Shown in pieces: positions 25,605-34,676 of a stretch of DNA of 64,000 nucleotides. A program made the translations under genes and the position numbers. The notes below the pieces were generated by a model. The model was given only the letters and a program-made list of their open reading frames with translations, searched no databases and was not told where the DNA came from. Each line of letters begins with the position of its first letter. Position 1 is the first letter of the stretch. Source of the stretch: Jannaschia pagri (GTDB lineage: Bacteria; Pseudomonadota; Alphaproteobacteria; Rhodobacterales; Rhodobacteraceae); assembly GCF_019655435.1 (NCBI RefSeq), contig NZ_BPFH01000008.1, positions 43,735 through 107,734 of the forward strand. Reading direction: 5' to 3'.

Positions 25605-26042
25605 TTATTCGACTGTAATCGTAATGACCTCGGACATGACTGGGTCGGCATGCACGATATGGTTCAGGTCGCCCAGCACCATCTGCAGCGTGTGCTCGCC
25701 GGGTTCGAGGTCAATTGTCGTCTCCGTCTGACCGCCACCAAAGTGGATGTGCTGCTCATCGGCTGGAATACCGAACTCCAGCTCCTCCGCATCCTCGGAG
25801 CCGAAAGCCGGGCGGTTCACCAAAAGGTGGTGATGGCCGGTGTTCTCTTTCTCGACGCCCGCCGGGGCGACGCCCATGCCCTTTAGGCCGAACTTGACCA
25901 ACACCGGCGACGTGACCGTGTCACCGTCCGACAGGTTGATGAAATAGACCTCTGCATCTGCCGGAGCAGGCGTGTCTTGGGCCAGCGCCGGAAGGGCAAA
26001 GGAAGCCGCCGCGAGGGTCATCACGAGGAAGTGGTTTTTCAT
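25605..26042 (-). CDS. Periplasmic DUF4399-family protein
   Basis: A 145-residue exported protein with a clear signal peptide (MKNHFLVMTLAAASFALPALA/Q). The mature part has the DUF4399 pattern: FINLSDGDTVTSPVLVKFGL, the GHHHLLVN metal-like histidine cluster, and a closing PGEHTLQMVLGDLNHIVHADPVMSE block. A longer frame starting upstream would remove the signal peptide and is rejected. The function of DUF4399 proteins is unknown; the histidines suggest metal binding. It is divergent from the ECF sigma gene, so the two may share regulation, but this is only positional. Confidence 0.9.
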   Translation of the reverse strand: MKNHFLVMTLAAASFALPALAQDTPAPADAEVYFINLSDGDTVTSPVLVKFGLKGMGVAPAGVEKENTGHHHLLVNRPAFGSEDAEELEFGIPADEQHIHFGGGQTETTIDLEPGEHTLQMVLGDLNHIVHADPVMSEVITITVE

Positions 26043-26156
26043 GGAACGTCTCCGTGTCAGAAAGATTACGCCGGTTCTCTTGCCGCCGCATGGGCAGACA
26101 ACACCGGAGGGGGGACAATTATTCGACATCGCGAACAAGAAAAGTCCCGGGCCGCT

Positions 26157-26651
26157 GTGCGGGCGGGGCTGCCTGCGGCATATCCACGGCTTTGGCGCTT
26201 TGCCCTGTCGTTGACGGGGACGCGGGACGTGGCTGCGGATCTGGCCCAAGCCACGTGCCTCCGTGCCTTGGATAAGGCGGATCGCTTTACGCCAGGGACG
26301 CGGCTGGATTCTTGGCTCTACAAAATTGCGCAGCGGATCTGGTTGAACGAGATGCGGTCCAAGGCCGTGCGCGTGGGCGGTGGCCTCGTGCCCGTCGAAG
26401 AGATCGAGATTCCGGCCCCGGGTCTGGAGACGGAAACGAATATTCTGGCGCGTGAAGTGTTATCCTTAGTGAACGCCTTGCCCGAAGGTCAGCGGATCGC
26501 GGTTCTGCTCGTCTATGTGGAAGGCTTCAGCTATGCCGAGGCGGCGGAGATCCTCGAGATCCCCGTCGGGACCATCATGAGCCGTCTTTCCACAGCCCGC
26601 CGAAAGGTCGGGGATGCTGTGGCGGACACAGAAGTGGATCGCACGCGATGA
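26157..26651 (+). CDS. ECF-type RNA polymerase sigma factor
   Basis: Region 2 is read as PRLWRFALSLTGTRDVAADLAQATCLRAL and region 4 as LPEGQRIAVLLVYVEGFSYAEAAEILEIPVGTIMSRLSTARRKV, the classic ECF layout. The start is uncertain. There is no in-frame ATG near the conserved N-terminus; the only ATG upstream (25977) lies inside the opposite-strand DUF4399 gene. GTG at 26157 is taken (164 residues). A strong GGAGGGGGGA sequence at 26106 lies 7 bases before in-frame ATT codons at 26118-26123, so a non-canonical start there is possible. The stop overlaps the anti-sigma gene by four bases. Regulated genes are unknown. Confidence 0.88.
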   Translation: MRAGLPAAYPRLWRFALSLTGTRDVAADLAQATCLRALDKADRFTPGTRLDSWLYKIAQRIWLNEMRSKAVRVGGGLVPVEEIEIPAPGLETETNILAREVLSLVNALPEGQRIAVLLVYVEGFSYAEAAEILEIPVGTIMSRLSTARRKVGDAVADTEVDRTR

Positions 26652-27370
26652 CAGCCCACGGGCCATTCAGCGATGAGGATTTGACCCGTTTCCTGGATGG
26701 CGAGGCCTCACCCGAGGATATCGCCGCAATCGTCGTGGCGCAGGACACGGACCTGGACCTACGTCGCCGCTTGGATCGTCTGCGGGTCTTGGGTGATATG
26801 GCTGCCATGGCGTCTGCGCCGGTCCTTGCATCCGCGCCGTCTGTGCCTGCGGACTTGGTCCAGGGCCGATCTAAGCGGTCCCCTTGGCCGGTGCGGTTGG
26901 GTTTGGCCGCCTCCCTTGTTTTGGGCGTTTTGATCGGAGCGTTTGGCGGTGCGCGCCAAGGCCCTGACGATTGGATGGCCTATGTCGCGGCCTACCAAGC
27001 GCTCTATACGGAGGAGACTCTGTCGTCCTTGCCTGCCGCCCAGACGGTCACGGACGCGGGCTTGGCCCAGGCGTTGGGGCGTGACCTGCCACCAGTGGAT
27101 GTGGAGGGCCTCAGCTTTCGTCGGGCGCAACTCCTTGGGTATGAGGGGCAACCCCTAGTTCAGATGGCGTTCCTTACCGAGGGCGGAGCGCCCGTTGCCT
27201 TGTGCATTATCGCCTTGCCCAGACAGGACGACAGCCCCCTGCGGATGACGCAACTGGAGGGGATGCAGGCCGCCCATTGGACCGATGGGGGCTATGGCTA
27301 TCTGCTGATCGGCGGGGATGAGCAGGCAGTGATCCGCACCGCCGCGCTGGATGTGCTGGACGATCTGTAG
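26648..27370 (+). CDS. Membrane-bound anti-sigma factor
   Basis: This 240-residue protein is coupled to the ECF sigma gene (ATGA). Its N-terminus (FSDEDLTRFLDGEASPEDIAAIV) resembles the anti-sigma domain of Rhodobacterales and other alphaproteobacterial anti-sigma factors. It has no HxxxCxxC zinc motif. One transmembrane helix lies at about residues 79-100 (PVRLGLAASLVLGVLIGAFGG). The C-terminal periplasmic part (about 105-240) would receive the envelope signal. The location next to a DUF4399 gene gives a candidate regulon member. Confidence is high for the role as partner, lower for the signal. Confidence 0.85.
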   Translation: MTAHGPFSDEDLTRFLDGEASPEDIAAIVVAQDTDLDLRRRLDRLRVLGDMAAMASAPVLASAPSVPADLVQGRSKRSPWPVRLGLAASLVLGVLIGAFGGARQGPDDWMAYVAAYQALYTEETLSSLPAAQTVTDAGLAQALGRDLPPVDVEGLSFRRAQLLGYEGQPLVQMAFLTEGGAPVALCIIALPRQDDSPLRMTQLEGMQAAHWTDGGYGYLLIGGDEQAVIRTAALDVLDDL

Positions 27371-27868
27371 AGGGCGCGGCTTGCTCGGTTAGCTCTGTCG
27401 GCGTGGCCCCGTGGGATGAGGAACGGCGGTGAAGGCGACGCTCAGCGCCGCCGGGTCTTTGTGGCCTAGTCGCTGCGTAGGCCATTGGCGCCGCAAACGC
27501 GGGGCCTCTGCCCAAGCTGCCCTGGAATGATCTGCCCGCTGCTTGCGTGTCAGACGTCTTTGGTCGTCGGAGAGACTGACGCCTATGCCGTATGTGGTTC
27601 GTCAATGAAGCGACTGACGCCTTGATCGTGGATCACCCTAGAGACTGATGCGCCCACGGCTCGGATGCCCCGGGATGACGATGGGATGCAGCGGGCCGTT
27701 CGCACCTTGCGAGACCAGGTGACCGCCTTTGCCTGGGTGATGGGGATCTTCCTAGAGATTGTACCTCTCTCCCATCCCCGGAACAGACTGAGGCTCACCC
27801 GACTGCTATTGAACCGACGGCTGGTCGCTTCGATCTATCTGCTTTGGCACCACGGACTGATCCCAATC
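27371..27868. other. 498-bp region without a convincing gene
   Basis: Between the anti-sigma gene and the glnA terminator. Short frames are present on both strands with no recognisable product. Two exact copies of GACTGACGCC (27574-27583 and 27612-27621) and a variant at 27643 lie in it. Nothing else was seen. Confidence 0.5.
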
Positions 27869-27894
27869 AAAAAGGGCGCCCCATGGGACGCCCT
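27869..27894 (-). terminator. Rho-independent terminator after glnA
   Basis: On the minus strand a GC stem (AGGGCG...CGCCCT with inner CCC/GGG pairs) is followed by five T. It lies about 40 bp past the glnA stop. Confidence 0.85.
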
Positions 27895-27935
27895 CCGTTG
27901 TCTTGTCGTTGGGGCGGGGATCCCCCGCCACGGCC

Positions 27936-29342
27936 TTAGCAGCTGTAGTACAGCTGGTACTCGACCGGGTGCGGCGTGTGCTCGTAGGAGTAAACTTCCT
28001 CCCACTTGAGCGCCATGTAGCCCTCGATCTGGTCTTTGGTGAACACGTCGCCGGCCAGCAGGAACTCGTGATCCTTCTCCAACTCGTCCAGAGCTTCGCG
28101 CAGCGACGCACAGACGGTCGGGATCGCGGCCAGTTCTTCGGCGGGCAGGTCGTAGAGATCCTTGTCCGACGGCTCGCCGGGGTGGATCTTGTTCTTGATG
28201 CCGTCGAGGCCAGCCATCAGCAGGGCCGCGAAGCAGAGGTAGGGGTTCGCCGACGGATCGGGGAAGCGGGCCTCGACACGCTTGGCCTTGGGGCTCTCGG
28301 TCCACGGAATACGGACACACCCCGAACGGTTGCGGGCCGAGTAAGCGCGCAGAACCGGGGCTTCGAAGCCAGGGATCAGACGCTTGTAGGAGTTGGTCGA
28401 GGGGTTCGTGAAGGCGTTCAGGGCCTTCGCGTGCTTCAGGACACCACCGATGAAGTACAGGGCTTCGTCGGACAGATCGGCATACTTGTCCCCGGCGAAC
28501 AGCGGCTTGCCGTCCTTCCAGATGGACATGTTGACATGCATCCCGGTGCCGTTGTCGCCTGCGATGGGCTTGGGCATGAAGGTCGCCGACTTGCCGTAGG
28601 CATGGGCCACGTTGTGGATCACGTACTTGTACTTCTGAAGCTCATCGGCCTGCTTGGTCAGGCTGTCGAAGATCAGGCCCAACTCGTGCTGGCAGGACGC
28701 CACCTCGTGGTGGTGCTTGTCGACCTTCATGCCGATGCGCTTCATCGTCGAGAGCATCTCGGAACGCAGGTCTTGGGCCGCGTCGGTCGGGTTCACGGGG
28801 AAGTAGCCGCCCTTGACGCCGGGACGGTGGCCCATGTTGCCCATTTCGTAGTCAGCGTCGGTGTTCCAAGCGGCGTCGACGGCGTCGACTTCGTAGCTGA
28901 CCTTGTTCATCGAGTTCGAGAACTTGACGTCATCGAACAGGAAGAATTCGGCTTCGGGGCCGCAGAAGAACTTGTCACCAATACCCGACGAAATCAGGTA
29001 GGCTTCGGCCTTTTCGGCGGTGCCGCGGGGGTCACGCTCGTAGGCTTCGCCCGTGTCGGGTTCCACGATAGAGCAGTGCACGCAGAGGGTCTTTTCGGCG
29101 TAGAACGGGTCGATATACGCGCTGTCGGTGTCGGGCATCAGCTTCATGTCGGAGGCTTCGATGCCTTTCCAACCGGCGATGGACGAGCCGTCGAACATGA
29201 AGCCTTCCTCCAGGAAGTCTTCGTCAACTTGGTCGGACATCACGGTCACGTGCTGCAACTTGCCGCGCGGGTCGGTGAAGCGGATATCGACGTATTCGAT
29301 TTCCTCGTCCTTGATCTGCTTGAGGACTGCGTCCTTGCTCAT
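27936..29342 (-). CDS. glnA: Type I glutamine synthetase GlnA
   Basis: A 468-residue GSI enzyme (glutamate + NH3 + ATP to glutamine). Conserved blocks visible are [17 protein letters not shown] near residues 50-66, the active-site [21 protein letters not shown], the ATP-binding [27 protein letters not shown] stretch, and [26 protein letters not shown]. Tyr397 in DKDLYDLP is the adenylylation site, at the same number as in E. coli, so GlnE-type control is expected. It is downstream of glnB on the minus strand with a 50-bp gap, the normal alphaproteobacterial arrangement. A terminator follows. Confidence 0.99.
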   Translation of the reverse strand: MSKDAVLKQIKDEEIEYVDIRFTDPRGKLQHVTVMSDQVDEDFLEEGFMFDGSSIAGWKGIEASDMKLMPDTDSAYIDPFYAEKTLCVHCSIVEPDTGEAYERDPRGTAEKAEAYLISSGIGDKFFCGPEAEFFLFDDVKFSNSMNKVSYEVDAVDAAWNTDADYEMGNMGHRPGVKGGYFPVNPTDAAQDLRSEMLSTMKRIGMKVDKHHHEVASCQHELGLIFDSLTKQADELQKYKYVIHNVAHAYGKSATFMPKPIAGDNGTGMHVNMSIWKDGKPLFAGDKYADLSDEALYFIGGVLKHAKALNAFTNPSTNSYKRLIPGFEAPVLRAYSARNRSGCVRIPWTESPKAKRVEARFPDPSANPYLCFAALLMAGLDGIKNKIHPGEPSDKDLYDLPAEELAAIPTVCASLREALDELEKDHEFLLAGDVFTKDQIEGYMALKWEEVYSYEHTPHPVEYQLYYSC

Positions 29343-29392
29343 GGGGTTCCCCTCTCTGTGTAAAAAGGCAGGTCGTTGTGGGTGTGGGCGGG

Positions 29393-29812
<420 letters not shown>

Positions 29813-29847
29813 TCAGCGCCTGTCCCCGGAGGTGCAGCGGCTAAAAT

Positions 29848-30576
29848 ATGATCGACGTGCCAAAAATAAGTGCAGTTCATGAATGGATGCCCGATGACGT
29901 GATCTCGCCGTCCCAAATGCGGGCCGTGGAGGCGCAGGCTATCGAGTCGGGGCAGGTGACCGGACTCGGCCTGATGGAAATCGCAGGGCAGGGCGTGGTC
30001 GCGGCATGTTGTCACCGCTGGCCTAACTTGGCCGCGCATCCCGCCACCGCCGTGGTCCTATGCGGACCTGGGAACAATGGGGGCGACGGCTTCGTCGTGG
30101 CCCGGATCCTGCGAGAACGCGGCTGGTCCGTTGTTGTCGTCCCTGTGGGATGGGATGCGCTGTTGTCCATGGGCGGGCCCCAAGACCTTGGGCACTCCGA
30201 CGCAGCCGTGAATGCCCGCAGGTGGCGCGACAGTGGCGGGGTTAGTTGTCCGGTTGCCGACGTCTCATTGAGCACCACTGGCGGCCCAGTGCTGTTGGTG
30301 GATGCCCTGTTGGGCCTTGGGCAGAACCGACCGGCCGATGCTATCCTCGGCGGCTACAGCGATCTTTGGCGGCGCTACCATGCCGAAGGCTCATGCAACC
30401 CCGTTTTGTCCGTGAGCATAGATCAACCGACCGGCTATGACCCGGCGACCGGTGCGGCCTTGGGCACGCTCCGTTTCCAGGCGGATCTTGCGGTGACGTT
30501 TCATAGGCCGAAGCCCGTGCATCTGACACTCGCGGCGGATGGCATGCCGGTGCGCGTCGTGGATCTGGGCCTATGA
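29848..30576 (+). CDS. nnrE: NAD(P)HX epimerase (YjeF N-terminal domain), separate gene
   Basis: A 242-residue protein equal to the N-terminal half of bacterial NnrED (YjeF). Family features are ISPSQMRAVEAQAIESG, the dinucleotide-type VVLCGPGNNGGDGFVVARIL block and SIDQPTGYDPATGA, which stands where most homologues have DxPSG. It converts R- and S-epimers of damaged, hydrated NAD(P)H. In most bacteria this domain is fused to the dehydratase; here the frame ends TGA overlapping the ATG of the dehydratase gene (ATGA, 30573-30576). The start could also be the ATG at 29887, nearer to the conserved block; 29848 is kept but is uncertain. Confidence 0.88.
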   Translation: MIDVPKISAVHEWMPDDVISPSQMRAVEAQAIESGQVTGLGLMEIAGQGVVAACCHRWPNLAAHPATAVVLCGPGNNGGDGFVVARILRERGWSVVVVPVGWDALLSMGGPQDLGHSDAAVNARRWRDSGGVSCPVADVSLSTTGGPVLLVDALLGLGQNRPADAILGGYSDLWRRYHAEGSCNPVLSVSIDQPTGYDPATGAALGTLRFQADLAVTFHRPKPVHLTLAADGMPVRVVDLGL

Positions 30577-31418
30577 CGGCGTGGCGTCCCCCGGCGGAGG
30601 CTTTGGCCAAGGGTGCGAGCCAACACAAATACGACCATGGGCACGCGCTTGTTGTGAGCGGACCCTTCGCCCAGACCGGGGCGGCCCGGCTGGCAGCACG
30701 CGCAGCGCTTCGGGTGGGCGCCGGGCTGGTGACGCTGGCTGCGCCGGGCGGGGCGATGATGGAATGCGCGACACAACTCACGGCGATCATGTTGCGGCGG
30801 TGCGACGACCGTTTGGGCTTAGAGACCCTGTTACAGGATCGGCGGATCAACGCGCTCTGTCTTGGGCCCGCCCTTGGTCTTGATACCAGGGGCGAGGACA
30901 TCTTGGCCGGGGCTGTGGCCGCCGGTCGGCCCTGTGTTCTGGATGCGGACGCGCTGACGCTTCTGTCCCGGCGCGCCGACCTCTGGCCAGATCTGGGCGC
31001 GAAGACGGTGCTCACGCCCCACCACGGGGAGTTCAAGCGCCTGTTCCCCGATTTGTCCGAGGATCTTGAGGCGGACGAAAGCCGGGCGCACGCGACGCAG
31101 CGCGCGGCGGAGCGGATGGGGTGTACCGTCCTTTTGAAAGGGTCCCGGACGATTATCGCGAGCCCCGGAAGCGCGCCTCTGGTTCAGTCTGCCGAAGGGG
31201 AGACCGCCGCGCCGTGGCTGGCGACAGCGGGCAGTGGAGACGTCCTGGCCGGTCTGATTGCCGGTTTGCTGGCCCGAGGGCAAACGGCGCGCCAGTCTGC
31301 GCGGATCGGGGTGTGGCTCCATCAGGCCGCTGGTCATGTGCTCGGACCCGGTCTCATCGCCGAAGACCTGCCGGAGGCGATCCCTGGTGTCCTACGGAGG
31401 CTGTTGGAAAAGGGGTAA
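30573..31418 (+). CDS. nnrD: ADP/ATP-dependent NAD(P)HX dehydratase (YjeF C-terminal domain), separate gene
   Basis: A 281-residue ribokinase-like enzyme that repairs hydrated NAD(P)H at the expense of a nucleotide. Motifs in order: HKYDHGHALVVSGPFAQTGAA near residue 20, LCLGPALGLD, VLDADALTLL, VLTPHHGEFKRLFP, VLLKGSRTIIA, and the nucleotide/catalytic ATAGSGDVLAGLIAGLLARG. All are intact, so the protein should be active. It overlaps the epimerase gene by four bases and is in the -1 frame relative to it. One base change in reading frame would make the usual fused NnrED protein. Whether the split is natural is discussed in the findings. Confidence 0.92.
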   Translation: MTAWRPPAEALAKGASQHKYDHGHALVVSGPFAQTGAARLAARAALRVGAGLVTLAAPGGAMMECATQLTAIMLRRCDDRLGLETLLQDRRINALCLGPALGLDTRGEDILAGAVAAGRPCVLDADALTLLSRRADLWPDLGAKTVLTPHHGEFKRLFPDLSEDLEADESRAHATQRAAERMGCTVLLKGSRTIIASPGSAPLVQSAEGETAAPWLATAGSGDVLAGLIAGLLARGQTARQSARIGVWLHQAAGHVLGPGLIAEDLPEAIPGVLRRLLEKG

Positions 31419-31587
31419 GCGACCAAGGCCTGCGCAACGGAAGCGCGGAGGTCTGTGCCATATCCGCACCTGTTGTCTCGATATGGTCTAATCCGACCTA
31501 ACCTCGGTCAATACGCCAAGGTGGTTTTCTCGACCCCACAATAGGCAGACGGCCAATGTCATTCGCTTGCGGAGCACGTAGGTCGGG

Positions 31588-32091
31588 TCAAAGGCCGGCG
31601 GAGACAACCTCCATCCCTTCCACATAGAAAACCACGGGCTGATCGAGGACCAAAGACACGACGCGGCCCCCGGTGCTTGGCGCCAAGCGCGCCACACGTC
31701 CGTCTACAAGGCGACCGACTGCGACTCGCGCTTCTCGCGCGCCGAAAAGCTGCTCCGCGCGCCACCCGCGAAGGACGACAGGTTGATCCGGTGGCAGGTC
31801 CAAGGGAACACCCGGCTTCTGATCTCCGAAGACACCGATTGGTAAGTGAACCATGGCCGCCCCGGGTCGTATGTCCCCATGCAGGACGCGGCGTACAACC
31901 ATCATGCCTCGGTCGCGTGTAATGAGCCGAGTCCCGGCCTGAATCGCGCGCAAAGGAACAGCGCCGGAAGCGGTCAGCGTCGTAAATCGGGCGGGTATCG
32001 CATGGCGCAGCGTGGCGCCGTCCAGGATAGGGACGCCAACGGCCCCCGGGTCATCGTTCGCGGCGCGCAGTGTGCGATCATCGTCTGGCAT
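31588..32091 (-). CDS. Hint-domain-like protein, degenerate (copy 1)
   Basis: This 167-residue protein resembles the Hedgehog/intein (Hint_2) proteins that are numerous in Rhodobacterales. The usual order is seen: a start strand (LDGATLRHA), VPLRAIQAGTRLITRDRGMMVVRRVL, then LPPDQPVVLRGWRAEQLFG and VGRLVDGRVARLAPS. The catalytic Cys that opens a Hint domain is absent, and the block that usually reads DQH reads DQP here, so autoprocessing is unlikely. It lies 90 bp downstream of a second, similar gene on the same strand. Function is unknown; such proteins may be structural or secretion-linked. Confidence 0.75.
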   Translation of the reverse strand: MPDDDRTLRAANDDPGAVGVPILDGATLRHAIPARFTTLTASGAVPLRAIQAGTRLITRDRGMMVVRRVLHGDIRPGAAMVHLPIGVFGDQKPGVPLDLPPDQPVVLRGWRAEQLFGAREARVAVGRLVDGRVARLAPSTGGRVVSLVLDQPVVFYVEGMEVVSAGL

Positions 32092-32181
32092 GGTCCCTCG
32101 CGTGTGTCGGCGAAAGACCTAGCGCCTACGATTTGCAATTCCGTTAATCGTGAAGTGGGCGCATGCCTGCGCTCAGTCTCA

Positions 32182-32700
32182 TCAGATTTCGTCGTCGAGA
32201 TTGACGACGCCCGTTTCCGTGCGCCCGGTTGGCACATCCATCCCATTCGCCACGATGGTCAGAGGGGCGCCCAGATCGAGGCGCACCACGTCGCAGGTGC
32301 CCGTCCGCGCGATTTGTGTCCCGTCCGTCAGACGGTCGGCGGGAACGAGCGCCATGCCCGCATCAAACAGGGCGGCGGCGCGCCAGTCGCGCAGGGTGAC
32401 GTGTTGGTCGGTGGCCACCGAGATATCCCGGGCCGGTTGTGCGACCCCGAGGCTGTCGGTGCGGATGGTGCAGATCGTCGATTGCTCCATGGTGACAGAG
32501 CGAAGCGGCCAAGCGCCCCGTTCGCGCGTCAGGATGCGATCACCGGGTTGAAGGGCCTCGACCGCCATCGGCCCCATGGCCGTTTCAACGATCGTCCCAA
32601 GGGCAAGGCCGCCGGTTACCCGATCGTGGGAGGCCGGCGTTACCGCCTGTGCGCCGGTTACGATCAGGTCTTGGGCATTCATGCGAAGCTGGACAGTCAT
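32182..32700 (-). CDS. Hint-domain-like protein, degenerate (copy 2)
   Basis: A 172-residue Hint_2-like protein, upstream neighbour and likely paralogue of copy 1. Recognisable parts are GGLALGTIVETAMGPMAVEAL (start of the domain), QPGDRILTRERGAWPLRSV, a conserved ATDQHVTLRDWRAAALFDAG with the histidine kept, and ADRLTDGTQIARTG. The N-terminal nucleophile Cys is missing (LALGT in place of a Cys-containing CF..GT motif), which argues against self-splicing or cholesterol-type chemistry. No signal peptide is visible. The RDWRA/RGWRA element is shared with copy 1. Confidence 0.78.
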   Translation of the reverse strand: MTVQLRMNAQDLIVTGAQAVTPASHDRVTGGLALGTIVETAMGPMAVEALQPGDRILTRERGAWPLRSVTMEQSTICTIRTDSLGVAQPARDISVATDQHVTLRDWRAAALFDAGMALVPADRLTDGTQIARTGTCDVVRLDLGAPLTIVANGMDVPTGRTETGVVNLDDEI

Positions 32701-32835
32701 TGCGGCATCCCCTGTGATCTCAGATCCATTCCATTAAGGATGGTTTGATCCCAGAATTGGGCTGAAACGGGGCGTAACCGAGAAACATCCGCGGCCCTTT
32801 TCGTTCATTTCGACCGGTGCTAAGGGGAACGCAGT

Positions 32836-32920
32836 GCGGGTGTGGCGGAATTGGTAGACGCACCAGATTTAGGTTCTGGCGCCGCGAGGCGTGGGGGTTC
32901 GAGTCCCTTCACCCGCACCA
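32836..32920 (+). tRNA. tRNA-Leu (anticodon TAG)
   Basis: An 85-nt type II tRNA. The acceptor stem GCGGGTG pairs with CACCCGC at 32910-32916, discriminator A, and an encoded CCA (32918-32920). The anticodon stem CCAGA/TCTGG holds loop TTTAGGT with anticodon TAG, which reads CUN leucine codons. A long variable arm (GCGCCGCGAGGCGT region) and the T-loop GGTTCGAGTCC confirm leucine type. It stands 43 bp before the glycerate kinase gene. Confidence 0.97.
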
Positions 32921-32962
32921 AAATACCAGATACTCGGCCTTGGGATACTTTGGGAGGTCGGG

Positions 32963-34177
32963 ATGGCGGTGCGAGACACTTTAGTTGATATCTTCATGGC
33001 TGGGGTGCGCCGGGCCGATCCTGGGGCCGCCGTAGATCTGGCCCTGCAGGATGCGGCAGCGCCCGACCTGATCGTGTCGCTGGGGAAGGCCTCCGTTGCC
33101 ATGGCCCGACCCGCAGTGGCGCGGTTTGGCGATGTGCCCTGTCTCGTCGTCACCAATCCCGAAAACGCTGAAGGCGCCGAGGAGGTGTTGCCGGGCGCAC
33201 GGGTGCTCATTGGCGATCATCCGGTTCCGTCCGAGCGGTCCGCCGCAGCCGGGGCAGCCGTTTTGGATGCGGCAGAGGGGCTGTCTGCCGGTCAGCGGGC
33301 GCTTGTACTGGTCTCCGGCGGAGCGTCTGCCTTGGTTGTGGCGCCGGTCGAGGGGGTCAGCACTTCTGACAAGGCGGAGGTGTCGCGGCTGCTTCTGGGG
33401 GCCGGTTTGGACATCCAGGCGATGAACCTCGTGCGACAGTCGCTGTCGCGCATCAAAGGCGGCGGTTTGGCCCGCGCGCTGGCACCGGCGTCGGCCGAAG
33501 CGCTGATCTTGTCCGATGTGGTGGGAGACGACCTGTCCGCCATTGCTTCGGGTCCTATGGTGCCGCCCTTGGGGTCTCGGTCTGATGCGGTGGCGCTTTT
33601 GAAGACGTCGGGTCTATGGGACCAGATCCCCGCATCTTGCCGGGCCGCCTTGGCACAGAATGACCCCGGACCCGTCCCACAGGTGGAAACCCGCTTGGTG
33701 GGATCGAATCGTCTGTCGGCCGAGGCGATGCTGGCCGCCGCGCCAGGGGCGGTGCTTGACCCGGTGCCCTTGGAGGGCGACGTGGCCGACGCGGCGCGAC
33801 ATGTGGCCAAAGCGGCTATGGCGGGCCCTGGACTGCACCTTTGGGGTGGTGAGACCACGGTTGTCCTGAAAGGCGAGGGGCGCGGGGGGCGGAACCAGGA
33901 ACTGGCCCTGCGCGTCGCCTTGGCGCTGTCCGATCTGGACGTGCCCTGGGCCTTTCTGTCCGGTGGCACAGATGGGCGCGATGGCCCGACGGACGCGGCG
34001 GGCGCCATCGTTGACCAAGGCACGCTTGGGCGCATCGCAGCGGCTGGGCTGGATGTGCACGATCTGCTTGCTTGCAACGACAGCTATCCAGCCTTGGAGG
34101 CCGCTGGCGACCTCTTGAAGATTGGCGGGACGGGCACAAATGTGGCGGACTTGCAGATCTTACAGGTGGGGGACTAA
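32963..34177 (+). CDS. Glycerate 2-kinase (GckA/TtuD, MOFRL family)
   Basis: A 404-residue kinase phosphorylating D-glycerate to 2-phosphoglycerate, used in the serine cycle or glyoxylate/tartrate metabolism. The start at 32963 has GGGAGG upstream; a longer frame would overlap the tRNA and is rejected. Family blocks are SLGKASVAMARPAV, GDHPVPSERSAAAGAAVLD, VLVSGGASAL, MNLVRQSLSRIKGGGLARAL, SDVVGDDLSAIASGP and the C-terminal MOFRL domain with GRGGRNQELALRVAL and SGGTDGRDGPTDAAGAI. These proteins are often misnamed hydroxypyruvate reductase; the motifs are those of the kinase. Confidence 0.93.
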   Translation: MAVRDTLVDIFMAGVRRADPGAAVDLALQDAAAPDLIVSLGKASVAMARPAVARFGDVPCLVVTNPENAEGAEEVLPGARVLIGDHPVPSERSAAAGAAVLDAAEGLSAGQRALVLVSGGASALVVAPVEGVSTSDKAEVSRLLLGAGLDIQAMNLVRQSLSRIKGGGLARALAPASAEALILSDVVGDDLSAIASGPMVPPLGSRSDAVALLKTSGLWDQIPASCRAALAQNDPGPVPQVETRLVGSNRLSAEAMLAAAPGAVLDPVPLEGDVADAARHVAKAAMAGPGLHLWGGETTVVLKGEGRGGRNQELALRVALALSDLDVPWAFLSGGTDGRDGPTDAAGAIVDQGTLGRIAAAGLDVHDLLACNDSYPALEAAGDLLKIGGTGTNVADLQILQVGD

Positions 34178-34201
34178 GGCCCTAGCCAAATCGGAGGGGC
34201 C

Positions 34202-34663
34202 ATGGTCTTGCGCGGTATTCTTCTTGCGGCCCTGGGGCTTGGCGTGGCCGGGGCCGCCTATGTGCGACTGGCCCCGCTAGACGCGGATGTTTGGCATGTG
34301 GCGCCCGATGCCGCTGACCGGAGTGGGAAGCCCAACGATTACCTCGTGGCGCCTGACGGGGATCGTCCCGCGATCTCTGTGGCAGAGGCGCCCGACGCGC
34401 TGCTCGCGCGGATCGAAGCGGATCTTATGGCGCAGCCCGGTGTCTCGCGGCTGGCGGAGACGCCGGAACAAGGTCTGAGGACCTATGTCCAACGCACGCG
34501 ACTGATGGGCTATCCCGATATCATCAACCTGCGCGCCGTGGCCGAGGGCGCTGGCACGCAACTGACGATCTGGAGCCGGTCCCGGTTCGGTTATGCCGAT
34601 ATGGGGGTCAATCGCGCCCGGGTCGAGGCGATGTTGGATCGCCTCGATATCGCTCAGCAATAG
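34202..34663 (+). CDS. DUF1499-family protein with N-terminal membrane anchor
   Basis: A 153-residue protein that opens with a hydrophobic stretch (ILLAALGLGVAGAAYVRLA), probably a signal anchor or uncleaved signal. The rest matches DUF1499: HVAPDAADRSGKPNDYLVAP, a central ARIEADLMAQPGVSRLAETPEQ, and the conserved YVQRTRLMGYPDIINLRAV...SRSRFGYADMGVNRARVEAML end. No function is known for the family. It lies 24 bp after the glycerate kinase gene on the same strand and is probably co-transcribed. Confidence 0.85.
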   Translation: MVLRGILLAALGLGVAGAAYVRLAPLDADVWHVAPDAADRSGKPNDYLVAPDGDRPAISVAEAPDALLARIEADLMAQPGVSRLAETPEQGLRTYVQRTRLMGYPDIINLRAVAEGAGTQLTIWSRSRFGYADMGVNRARVEAMLDRLDIAQQ

Positions 34664-34676
34664 ACCCGCCGCGCGC

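Noticed and set aside
26042..26249. Longer N-terminus for the DUF4399 protein starting near 26249
   Set aside because: It would bury a clear signal peptide and overlap the sigma-factor gene.
27903..29363. 486-codon frame antisense to glnA
   Set aside because: It mirrors a complete, certain glutamine synthetase and shows no family features.
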